Below, in pieces: positions 37,132-44,329 of a DNA stretch of 58,310 nt. This DNA comes from an uncultured Eisenbergiella sp. (lineage in GTDB: Bacteria; Bacillota; Clostridia; Lachnospirales; Lachnospiraceae), in NCBI GenBank assembly GCA_947630215.1, contig CANRGX010000010.1, positions 1-58,310 on the forward strand. The letters run 5' to 3'. Both the position numbers and the translations under genes were made by a program. The first letter of the stretch is position 1. Every line of letters starts with the position of its first letter. The notes below the pieces were generated by a model that was not told the DNA's origin, did not search any database, and saw only the letters and a program-made list of their open reading frames with translations.

Positions 37132-37467
37132 ATGAACAAGGAAGAAATTTTAGCAAAAAGCAGAGCCGAGAACAAAAACAAAGATATCTATGAAATCGAG
37201 GTGTTAAAACAGGCAAATTCGTGTGGGATCATCGTGATGGCAGTTCTTGCCGTATTCTTTTTTTCCGTACAAATCTTTGTGGGCGGCGGTCAGAATTGGG
37301 GGATGTGGGCACTTGTTTTCAGCCCAAGTATGGCCACATTCTGGGTGAAGTATATCAAGCTGGGACGTAAGCATGAGCTTCTGATGGCGATTGCATATAC
37401 AGTAATTGTTGCAGTAGGCGCCGGATATCATATTTATAATCTAATCGCATCATCTACAATCCTGTAA
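37132..37467 (+). CDS. DUF6442-type small membrane protein
   Basis: A 111-residue protein: a charged N-terminus (NKEEILAKSRAENKNKDIYE) followed by three hydrophobic helices (SCGIIVMAVLAVFFFSVQIF, GMWALVFSPSMATFWVKYI, ELLMAIAYTVIVAVGAGYHI). I recognise the DUF6442 pattern, which regularly precedes a small XRE regulator in Clostridia. The function is unknown. GGAGG lies 8 bp before ATG 37132. It is first in a two-gene operon under the double-operator promoter. Confidence 0.82.
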   Translation: MNKEEILAKSRAENKNKDIYEIEVLKQANSCGIIVMAVLAVFFFSVQIFVGGGQNWGMWALVFSPSMATFWVKYIKLGRKHELLMAIAYTVIVAVGAGYHIYNLIASSTIL

Positions 37468-37480
37468 GGCGGTGGAAGAT

Positions 37481-37687
37481 ATGGATGATAAACTTATATT
37501 AAAAAACCGTCTGAAAGAAGCACGGACAGAACTGAAAATATCACAGAGCCAACTGGCCGAAATGGTTGGTGTGTCCCGGAATACAATCAGTTCTATCGAA
37601 ACAGGGCAGTTTAATCCTACTGCCAAACTTGCTCTCATTTTATGTATTGCTTTGGATAAAAAATTTGAAGACTTATTTTTCTTTTGA
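37481..37687 (+). CDS. Small XRE-family repressor
   Basis: A 68-residue, single-domain helix-turn-helix protein: SQSQLAEMVGVSRNTISSIE is the HTH, followed by the conserved TAKLALILCIALDKKFEDLF dimerisation helix. ATG 37481 is used; GTG 37472 is an in-frame alternative. It follows the DUF6442 gene by 13 bp. By analogy with such pairs it should repress the operon promoter through the two CAAGAAAACTTG palindromes. Confidence 0.87.
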   Translation: MDDKLILKNRLKEARTELKISQSQLAEMVGVSRNTISSIETGQFNPTAKLALILCIALDKKFEDLFFF

Positions 37688-37803
37688 TTTGTAAACACAC
37701 ACCCATACTAGCGGTATAAATATTTTGCTCCAAATTATACGGATGGTGCGTACAAAGGCCCGGATCGATGTGTTATATTTATATCAGACGAAAACGGGGA
37801 GGG

Positions 37804-38883
37804 ATGAATGTGAATATAAATCTTTCGGAAAATATTCGCGCACATCGCCGGGCGCGCTCACTGACACAGCAGCAGTTGGCGGATGCGTTGGGTGTTACCG
37901 TTGGGGCAGTCTACAAATGGGAGGCGAACTTATCCGCGCCTGATTTGACGCTGCTCGTTGAACTTGCCGACTTGTTTGATACATCGGTGGATGTCCTGCT
38001 CGGCTATCATGTGAAAAGCAACAAGCAGGCCGACATGGCCGCCCGGCTCAGGGAGTGTTTACAAAACAGGGATACGGACGGACTTGCCGAGGCGGAAAAA
38101 GCGCTGCTGCGCTATCCAAACTGCTTTGACATCGTGTATCAAAGTGCGAAGCTCTACTACCTTTTGGGGCTGATGGGCAGCGAAAAGCCGCTGCTTCGGC
38201 GTTCCATCGAACTGATGGAGCGTGCGATCCTTTTGCTGGGGCAGAATACCGACCCGAAAATCAGCGAATTTTCCATCACATACGACATGGCCGGTGCGTA
38301 TTCCGCGCTTGGCGAGGAGGAAAAGGCCCTGGAGCTGCTGAAAAGCAACAACCCGCGCGGCATCAACGACGATGTGATCGGGCAGTCTCTCGTGGTCTTC
38401 TGCAACCGTCCCGGGGAGGCGGTGGAGTATCTTTCCACGGCGCTTGTTTCCGTATCGGCAATGCTGATACGGATCGCCAACGGCTTTTTGAACGTGTACT
38501 TCAAGCGGGACGACTATGCCTCCGGCGCTTCGATTCTCAAGCTGGCACTGGACTTTTTCGCGGGTCTGAAATCGGACAGAAAAAGCAATATGTTTGACAA
38601 GCCCTGTGTGAGTTTCCTTATTTGTCTTGCCCATGCGCAGCTGAAGCTGGGAAAACCGGGCGATGCTCGCGCTTCCCTATTGGCGGCGAAAAAGCTGGCG
38701 GAGGAATTTGACCTGGATCCCGACTATTCCGCAGGCGGCCTCCGCTTCATAAGCGCGGTCAAACAGCAGGTGGCCTTCGACACTTTAGGCAGCACCGCTG
38801 CGGAAACAGCCGCCAAAACGTTACAATCTCTGGAAAACGAATCTCTCAGCCGGATGTGGGAGGAAATCACAAATGAAGAATAA
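37804..38883 (+). CDS. XRE helix-turn-helix protein with TPR-like C-terminal domain
   Basis: A 359-residue regulator. Residues 5-65 are an XRE HTH (SLTQQQLADALGVTVGAVYK, then WEANLSAPDLTLLVELADLF). The rest, from about 75, is a series of helix pairs with TPR character (EAEKALLRYPNCFDIVYQSA, EISEF-like breaks, AGAYSALGEEEKALELLKSN, AHAQLKLGKPGDARASLLAA). It resembles tetratricopeptide regulators that sense a peptide or partner protein. GGGAGGG precedes ATG 37804. The start of an ABC transporter gene overlaps its stop codon, implying that it controlled that transporter before it decayed. Confidence 0.85.
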   Translation: MNVNINLSENIRAHRRARSLTQQQLADALGVTVGAVYKWEANLSAPDLTLLVELADLFDTSVDVLLGYHVKSNKQADMAARLRECLQNRDTDGLAEAEKALLRYPNCFDIVYQSAKLYYLLGLMGSEKPLLRRSIELMERAILLLGQNTDPKISEFSITYDMAGAYSALGEEEKALELLKSNNPRGINDDVIGQSLVVFCNRPGEAVEYLSTALVSVSAMLIRIANGFLNVYFKRDDYASGASILKLALDFFAGLKSDRKSNMFDKPCVSFLICLAHAQLKLGKPGDARASLLAAKKLAEEFDLDPDYSAGGLRFISAVKQQVAFDTLGSTAAETAAKTLQSLENESLSRMWEEITNEE

Positions 38884-39243
38884 GACATTGCGCAGAGAAT
38901 ATCTTTCCACGTTTTTCAGAGGGAACATGTCGACAATGTGTCCGGCGGCGAGAAGCAGCGCATCGCCATTGCCCGGAGCCTCTTGCAAAAATCATCGGTT
39001 TTGCTTGCCGATGAAGTGACTGCGGCACTTGATGCACAGACAGCATATCAAGTGACTGGCGATATATTGAAATTAGATGGCATCACTCGCATCGTCGTAA
39101 CCCACTCATTAGCAGAATCGCTTCTCAAGCAGTATGACGGCATCATTGTTCTGAAAGACGGCCATATCGTCGAATCCGGAATGTTTGATGATTTGATGGA
39201 CAAGAAAGGCTATTTCTATGCGCTTTATACAGTGGCGCAATAA
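38873..39243 (+). pseudogene. Internally deleted ABC transporter (ATPase/permease) remnant
   Basis: ATG 38873 overlaps the XRE-TPR stop and reads MKNKTLRREYLSTFFRGNMS, a natural N-terminus. Within 22 codons the sequence jumps, in another frame, to the C-terminal part of an ABC ATPase: VSGGEKQRIAIARSLL (signature), SVLLADEVTAALD (Walker B with D-E), VVTHSLAE (switch His) and the usual tail to 39243. Membrane domain, Walker A and Q-loop are missing, so roughly 400 residues have been lost. The junction is close to 38930. Confidence 0.8.
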
Positions 39244-39334
39244 AAGAAATTTACCACAATATCCCGCCTGTTCATAAAAGTGGAGGGTATCTTTACTTTT
39301 TGAGCCGGTCAGCAACATCATCTTGTAGCAATTT

Positions 39335-40873
39335 TCACGCCGGGCAATTTCTTTTGCAAAATTCAAACAAGCTGTCGCATTTTTTCACCCTCAATGCCAT
39401 ATACTCCCGTCCCGGCAGGTCGACGCGGAATCTTCCCGCAAACTCCCCTATTTTTGTGATCGTCATGTTCCAAGTGTCAATAACTTCGACGCTGTATCGG
39501 TTCTCATCGTCAATGTGATACCACCTGAACGCAGGGCGATGGATACCATAATAAAAGAGGTGGTAGCCGCTTTCTTTTTCGGCAGTTTCGTCCTCCGGCA
39601 CCACGCAGATCTCGTCCCACTCCATCGCCTTGGGCTTAAGACCGCCTGCCGGAGCTGCCTCCAAAATCTGCCGCATAAACGCGATACGCGCAGGACTTTC
39701 CCCCTTCAGTTCCCCGCCGTGTGCCCACCAGAGATTTTCGCCGACGTAGGTCTCGCCATGACCGCCGTAGCCGCCCCGACACAGCGCCTCCCAGTGGCGT
39801 CTGACGAGCTCCTGCGCCGAAATATTGCCCCACGCAAACGGAATGTTGCCCTCGTACTGCATCTCGTCGAGGACAATCGGCTTGCCGTATTGCCCGCGCC
39901 AGTCGGTCGTGCCCTCGGGCGAGCGCTGGATGCTGCAATGCGTTATCCACGGTCGGGAGTGGTCGTAAAACTTAACGCCGTTATGAATTGAGCGGAGATG
40001 ATGATACGGATCGCTTTCGCAGATTATCTCGGCAAAGCGTTCCCAATCCGCCTCGGTCTTGCTCCCGATAAAGTCGTACTCGTTCGCAAATGACCACCAG
40101 ATATTGCGGTATGCGGAAAATCTCGAAGCAACATATTGCAGATAAAGCTCATTTTGTTCCTTATTCATCGTCGAAAAGCCCCACCTGTCGTAGGGGTGGA
40201 AGAGGATGATATCAGCCTCAGTTCCGAGTTGCTGAAGCTCTAAAATGCACTTCTCAATGTGCCGGAAATATTCGGGGTTGAAACGCGAAAAGTCCCAATT
40301 ATTGCCCTCGGAGCCGGGCCCGAAATCCCAGACGTTATCTTCGTTGACGGATTTTCCGTCGACGGGCGTGCCCTCATAGGGGTATGACCTCGGCTCGCGC
40401 GAGTTGTAGCAGTAGCTCTTCGGGAACACGCAAAAGCGGATTTTGTTGAACGGAGATCGTTTTAGTGTGTGCAGCGTTTGGCTGATCAGCTCGTCTGATT
40501 GCAGCTCCCAGACATAGCAGGTCGTACCGAACGGGTAGTAGGGCGTGCCGTCGGCGTAGGCAAAGTGAAAAGTTCTGCAAACCCCGACGGGACCATGGTT
40601 TCCGGGCGCGGGCGGCGTCACCGTAAACTCTCCGCAATAGCTCTCGCCCGAGAAATTTCCGGTTACGTTAAAGTGATAAATTCCCTCATGCGACGGCATA
40701 AACCGAACCTTATAGACCCCGTCGCCGTCATAAAATCCCGCGACGGTCTTGCGCTCATGCCCGCTCTCAAATGTGGCGGTGATGTGATGATCCGTGAAAG
40801 GATTCCCCGAAGAACTGCCTTCGCAGCTTAACTCGAAAACGCCCCATTTTTCAACGGATTTCGTATATTTCAT
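39335..40873 (-). CDS. DUF5060/DUF5605-type glycoside hydrolase
   Basis: A 512-residue cytoplasmic enzyme with no signal peptide. Residues 1-90 form a beta-sandwich (DUF5060-like; NPFTDHHITATFESGHE, GFYDGDGVYKVRFMPSHEG). A TIM barrel follows with GTTCYVW, RFCVFPKSY, ILFHPYDRWGFS, candidate acid/base Glu265 in WWSFANEYDF and candidate nucleophile Glu337 in IVLDEMQYEG. The C-terminal 100 residues are a beta domain of the DUF5605 type. The substrate is unknown; relatives act on plant side-chain sugars. The minus-strand ATG at 40873 has GGAGGTGG upstream. The gene is alone and faces the decayed ABC remnant. Confidence 0.82.
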   Translation of the reverse strand: MKYTKSVEKWGVFELSCEGSSSGNPFTDHHITATFESGHERKTVAGFYDGDGVYKVRFMPSHEGIYHFNVTGNFSGESYCGEFTVTPPAPGNHGPVGVCRTFHFAYADGTPYYPFGTTCYVWELQSDELISQTLHTLKRSPFNKIRFCVFPKSYCYNSREPRSYPYEGTPVDGKSVNEDNVWDFGPGSEGNNWDFSRFNPEYFRHIEKCILELQQLGTEADIILFHPYDRWGFSTMNKEQNELYLQYVASRFSAYRNIWWSFANEYDFIGSKTEADWERFAEIICESDPYHHLRSIHNGVKFYDHSRPWITHCSIQRSPEGTTDWRGQYGKPIVLDEMQYEGNIPFAWGNISAQELVRRHWEALCRGGYGGHGETYVGENLWWAHGGELKGESPARIAFMRQILEAAPAGGLKPKAMEWDEICVVPEDETAEKESGYHLFYYGIHRPAFRWYHIDDENRYSVEVIDTWNMTITKIGEFAGRFRVDLPGREYMALRVKKCDSLFEFCKRNCPA

Positions 40874-40898
40874 GGCACCACCTCCAAAGTTATTTCTT

Positions 40899-40926
40899 AT
40901 CATACCAAAAAACCAGCCGGATTCAA
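40899..40926 (-). promoter_or_regulatory. Promoter of the DUF5060-type hydrolase gene
   Basis: On the minus strand TTGAAT (40926-40921), a 16-bp spacer and TATGAT (40904-40899) preceded by TGG (extended -10), about 26 bp before the start codon. Confidence 0.55.
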
Positions 40927-41048
40927 GCAAAAATGAAGTGAAATTCCGCGATAATTGGGTTTAGTTTTGCCCAATCCATATCATGAAAGCCTTTGAACGA
41001 CGGTATACTGTCCATTTGCGCTTCAATGCTATCACTCGTCCCGAGCAT
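40923..41048 (-). other. Coding-like 41-codon fragment downstream of degV
   Basis: Directly after the degV stop, and in the same frame, the minus strand stays open for 45 codons and reads KMLGTSDSIEAQMDSIPSFK then GFHDMDWAKLNPIIAEFHFI before TGA. Composition looks coding, but no ribosome binding site precedes its ATG and I recognise no family. It is probably the 3' remnant of a lost gene. Confidence 0.3.
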
Positions 41049-41060
41049 TTTTACAGGCGT

Positions 41061-41897
41061 TTATTTTTCCACATAAATCAGCCCGAAGGCCTCCGGCCCG
41101 ATGTGGGTGCCGATGGTGGCGCCGATCTGCAGCCTTTCGGTGATCGGGATATGTTCTGCGGCCAGCTTTTCCTCGAACTTTTCACAGTTTTCCGTACCGT
41201 AGGAAAAAATGGAGTAGACGGGGAACGCCGTGTCCACGGTCAGCGCTTCCATATGCCTGGCGATAAAGCCGATGGCCTTGTTTTTGCCGATGCACTTTCC
41301 CAAAATGCCAATTTTTCCTTCTTCCGTCACGGTAATGACGGGCTTGATGTTGGCCAGTTCGCCGATGGAGGCCGCCGCTTTGCTGAGGCGTCCGCCCCTT
41401 TGCAGATATTCCAGCGTGTTGAGGGCGGCAATCACCTTGACCCGGCTCTTTAGGGCTTCCAGCTTCTCCACAATCGAAGGAGCGTCCAGGCCCTGCGCAA
41501 TCAGGGCAGCTGCGTAATCGGCCAGGATCTTGATGGTATAGGTGGCGGAGCGGGAGTCCACGATGTAGACGCCGTCATAGTCCGCCATATTTTTGGCCAG
41601 GATCGCGCTCTGGCAGGTGCCGGACAGTTCGGAGGACAGAAGAATGCAGATCACCTGATCTTTATCCCGTTTGGCCTGTAAAAAAGATTCCAGAAAGGCC
41701 TGGGGAGAGGGCTGGGCCGTCTTGGGAAAGTCGTCCCGGGTTGTCAGCAGTTCAAAGAAGGCGTTCCGCTCCAGGTCCACGCCGTCCGTGTAAGTCTTTT
41801 CTCCGATGGTGATGGTGACGGGGACAAACAGATACCCCTTTTGCCGGATTTCTTCCACGGAAAAATCCGAGGAGGAATCCACCAGTATTTTGATCAT
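41061..41897 (-). CDS. DegV-family fatty-acid-binding protein
   Basis: A 278-residue cytosolic protein that binds a fatty acid; in Gram-positives the FakB members of this family present it to the kinase FakA. Two-domain EDD fold: ILVDSSSDFSVEEIRQKGY and FVPVTITIGEKTYTDGVDL at the start, then PKTAQPSPQAFLE, ICILLSSELSGTCQSA, VYIVDSRSATYT and LEYLQRGGRLSKAAA, followed by IGTHIGPEAFGLIYVEK at the end. The start overlaps the MarR stop by four bases (ATGA). No FakA-like kinase is in the window. Confidence 0.92.
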   Translation of the reverse strand: MIKILVDSSSDFSVEEIRQKGYLFVPVTITIGEKTYTDGVDLERNAFFELLTTRDDFPKTAQPSPQAFLESFLQAKRDKDQVICILLSSELSGTCQSAILAKNMADYDGVYIVDSRSATYTIKILADYAAALIAQGLDAPSIVEKLEALKSRVKVIAALNTLEYLQRGGRLSKAAASIGELANIKPVITVTEEGKIGILGKCIGKNKAIGFIARHMEALTVDTAFPVYSIFSYGTENCEKFEEKLAAEHIPITERLQIGATIGTHIGPEAFGLIYVEK

Positions 41898-42343
41898 GTG
41901 TTTTTTTCCTTTCTGTTGCCGCACACTTCTTCCGCCGTGTCCGCGATCTCGTTGAGCAGACGCAGAATATCGTTCCCCTTTTCCCTTCCCACGCGCTCCA
42001 GCATCCGGCTGATCAGGGCCAGATTTTTTTGGTGCTGCTGCTCGTAGACCTCGATCTGGGACATATCCAGGGTGATGAGGATCCGCCGTCTGTCCTGGGC
42101 GGAACGCTCCCGCAGAATCAGATGCTTTTGCTCCATTTCGTTTAGCGTCCGGTTCATTTGGGATTTGAGCATATGGGTTTTGGCGCACAGATCCGTGGCG
42201 GTCAGGGCCCCGGCGCCCAGCTTGTGGCTGCGGTAGAGCAGGTTGCAGATGACGGCCTCGTTATAGGTGGTGCCGGAGACAAAGTCATCCATGTTGAGCG
42301 CGCCGGTCACGCGCAGCCAGGCGTTGAGCAGTTCTTCTTCCAT
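41894..42343 (-). CDS. MarR-family transcriptional regulator
   Basis: A 149-residue winged-helix dimer. The recognition region is LTATDLCAKTHMLKSQMNRT and the wing is RSAQDRRRILITL, the classic DxRxxx MarR wing. The minus-strand ATG at 42343 is preferred because GGGGGA lies just before it; ATG 42358 lacks a site. It is cotranscribed with degV, and the palindrome next to its promoter is probably its own operator. By analogy with FabT it might respond to acyl groups, but this is inference. Confidence 0.88.
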   Translation of the reverse strand: MEEELLNAWLRVTGALNMDDFVSGTTYNEAVICNLLYRSHKLGAGALTATDLCAKTHMLKSQMNRTLNEMEQKHLILRERSAQDRRRILITLDMSQIEVYEQQHQKNLALISRMLERVGREKGNDILRLLNEIADTAEEVCGNRKEKNT

Positions 42344-42388
42344 TCGTCCGTCCCCCATGGCGCACGGCAAAATGACGCGGCCAAAAAA

Positions 42389-42444
42389 GTTTACTTTGTG
42401 AACAATCCACAGGGCATCTTAACACCTTTCCCGGAGTCTGTCAA
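42389..42444 (-). promoter_or_regulatory. Promoter and probable operator of the marR-degV operon
   Basis: On the minus strand TTGACA (42444-42439), 17-bp spacer, TAAGAT (42421-42416). Downstream lies GTTCAC-AAA-GTAAAC (42403-42389), a nearly perfect palindrome at about +7 to +20, well placed for repression by the encoded MarR protein. Confidence 0.75.
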
Positions 42445-42505
42445 GAAAAAACTCCCGCTTTTGATCACAGGCCGCGTTTATGGCAGCCGTTTTCAAAGGC
42501 GGGAG
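42445..42505 (-). terminator. Terminator of the heterodimeric ABC exporter operon
   Basis: Minus-strand arms CTCCCGCCTTTGA (42505-42493) and TCAAAAGCGGGAG (42464-42452) pair with one bulge around a 28-nt loop, followed by TTTTTTC. It directly abuts the -35 box of the next promoter. Confidence 0.75.
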
Positions 42506-42540
42506 ACAGTTTTTTCCCAAAAGACGAAAAAAAGCGGGTT

Positions 42541-44322
42541 TTAGAGGAACGCGTACTGCGACATATACAGGTAGTAATATTCGCCCTTCTGGGCCAGCAG
42601 TTCCTCATGGGTGCCCCGTTCCACAATGCCGCCGTGATCCACATACATGATGCAGTCCGCGTTGCGGATGGTGGAGAGCCGGTGGGCAATAATAAAGGAG
42701 GTGCGGCCCTTTAAAAGCTCCGCCAGTCCCTTTTGCAGCACAATTTCCGTCTCCGTATCGATGCTGGAGGTGGCTTCGTCCAAAATCAGGATGGCCGGAT
42801 TGGCCAGCAGCGCCCGGGCAAAGGAGATGAGCTGGCGCTGGCCCTGGGAAAGGCGGCTGCCCCGTTCATTGACCTGGGTATAGTAGCCGTTTTCCATCTC
42901 CATGATAAAATCGTGGGCGCAGACCGTTTTGGCGGCCCGGATGACCTCCTCGTCGGTGGCGGTGAAATTGCCGTAGCGGATGTTGTCCATGATGGTGCCG
43001 GCGAAAATAAAGCTGTCCTGCATCATGACGCCCATCTGACGCCGCAGGGAATGGATGGTCACGCTCTGAATGTCGATGCCGTCCACCAGGATCTTGCCGG
43101 AATCCACGTTATAAAAGCGGCTCAGCAGATTGACCAGCGTGGTCTTGCCCGCGCCGGTAGGGCCCACCACTGCAAAGGTCTGACCCTGTCTGGCGGAAAA
43201 GCTCACGTCTTTAAGTACCGGCAGATTGGTTTCATAGCCAAAGGACACGTGTTCAAAGGCCACGTCCCCCCGGATGGGAGGCATTTCGGAAGCGCCGGGC
43301 GCGTCCTTTACCAGCACCGGCTCGTCAATGGTCTCGAAAATACGCTCCAGATAGGAGATGGCGGTCAGCAGGCTGTTGTAAAAGCCGGCCAGCGTATTGA
43401 TGGGGGCCCAGAACCGGCTGATGTAGGCGGTAAAGGCAATCAGCGTGCCCACGGTCAGCGCAGCGTCGGGTGCCAGCATCCAGCGGATGCCCAGGATATA
43501 GACGGCGGCCGTGGTGATGGCGGAAATGATGTCCACGCTGGGCGCCATGGTGAAGTTGAACATGACGGCCCGCATCCAGGCTTTCCGGTAGCTTTGGCTC
43601 AGTTCATTGAAGATGTTGCTGTTTTTTTCTTCCCGCACAAAGGACTGGGTGACGCGGATGCCGTTGATGCTCTCCGCGATATAGGCGTTTAAGTTGGACT
43701 GCTTGTTGCTCTGGATCTGCCAGGCCCGGCGCTGTCTTCTCTTGATAAAGACCACCACCGCCGCCAGCACCGGCAGGCCGCACAGGCAGACCAGGGTGAG
43801 CTTCACATCGATTAGCAGCATGAACAGCAGGATAAAGATCAGGTTGCACAGGTCGGTAATGGTGTTTAAGATACCGTTGGAAAGCAGATCGCTCAAACTG
43901 TTGACGTAATTGACCACGCGGACCTGGATTTTGCCGTGGGGCCTGTCGTCGTAATAGGAGAACGGAAGCTCCTGCAGATGAACAAAGATGTCGCTGCGCA
44001 GATCGTGGATGATCTGCTGGCCGATGAGGTTGGTATGCCGGATTTTATAGCGCAGGCTGACGGCGGAATAAAAGGCCGCCAGAAACGTCAGACCGCTGTA
44101 AAACAGGATGCCCTTCATATCCCCGGCCGGGATACAGGTATCCATGATCTCCTTGAAAAAGATCGGAATGAGCATGATGCCGGCGGAGGCGGTGAGCATC
44201 AGGAAGGCCACGCTCAGAAAGCGCTTTTTGTACGGCTTTAAATAGGACAGAAGCCTTTTAAACTGGTTGTAGTCAAATTTTTCTTCCAGGATTTCGTCCA
44301 CGTCATATTTGTTTCTTGCCAT
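42541..44322 (-). CDS. ABC exporter half-transporter with intact ATP site
   Basis: A 593-residue half-transporter: six membrane helices (about 35-320) then an ATPase. Walker A is GPTGAGKT, Walker B is AILILDEATSSIDTETE with catalytic Glu, and the switch His is present in IIAHRLSTI. The signature is LSQGQRQLISFARALL rather than LSGGQ. With the adjoining gene 7 bp upstream it forms a heterodimeric multidrug-type exporter. This subunit supplies the catalytically competent Walker B and the altered signature of the degenerate site. Confidence 0.92.
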   Translation of the reverse strand: MARNKYDVDEILEEKFDYNQFKRLLSYLKPYKKRFLSVAFLMLTASAGIMLIPIFFKEIMDTCIPAGDMKGILFYSGLTFLAAFYSAVSLRYKIRHTNLIGQQIIHDLRSDIFVHLQELPFSYYDDRPHGKIQVRVVNYVNSLSDLLSNGILNTITDLCNLIFILLFMLLIDVKLTLVCLCGLPVLAAVVVFIKRRQRRAWQIQSNKQSNLNAYIAESINGIRVTQSFVREEKNSNIFNELSQSYRKAWMRAVMFNFTMAPSVDIISAITTAAVYILGIRWMLAPDAALTVGTLIAFTAYISRFWAPINTLAGFYNSLLTAISYLERIFETIDEPVLVKDAPGASEMPPIRGDVAFEHVSFGYETNLPVLKDVSFSARQGQTFAVVGPTGAGKTTLVNLLSRFYNVDSGKILVDGIDIQSVTIHSLRRQMGVMMQDSFIFAGTIMDNIRYGNFTATDEEVIRAAKTVCAHDFIMEMENGYYTQVNERGSRLSQGQRQLISFARALLANPAILILDEATSSIDTETEIVLQKGLAELLKGRTSFIIAHRLSTIRNADCIMYVDHGGIVERGTHEELLAQKGEYYYLYMSQYAFL

Positions 44323-44329
44323 GACAGTC

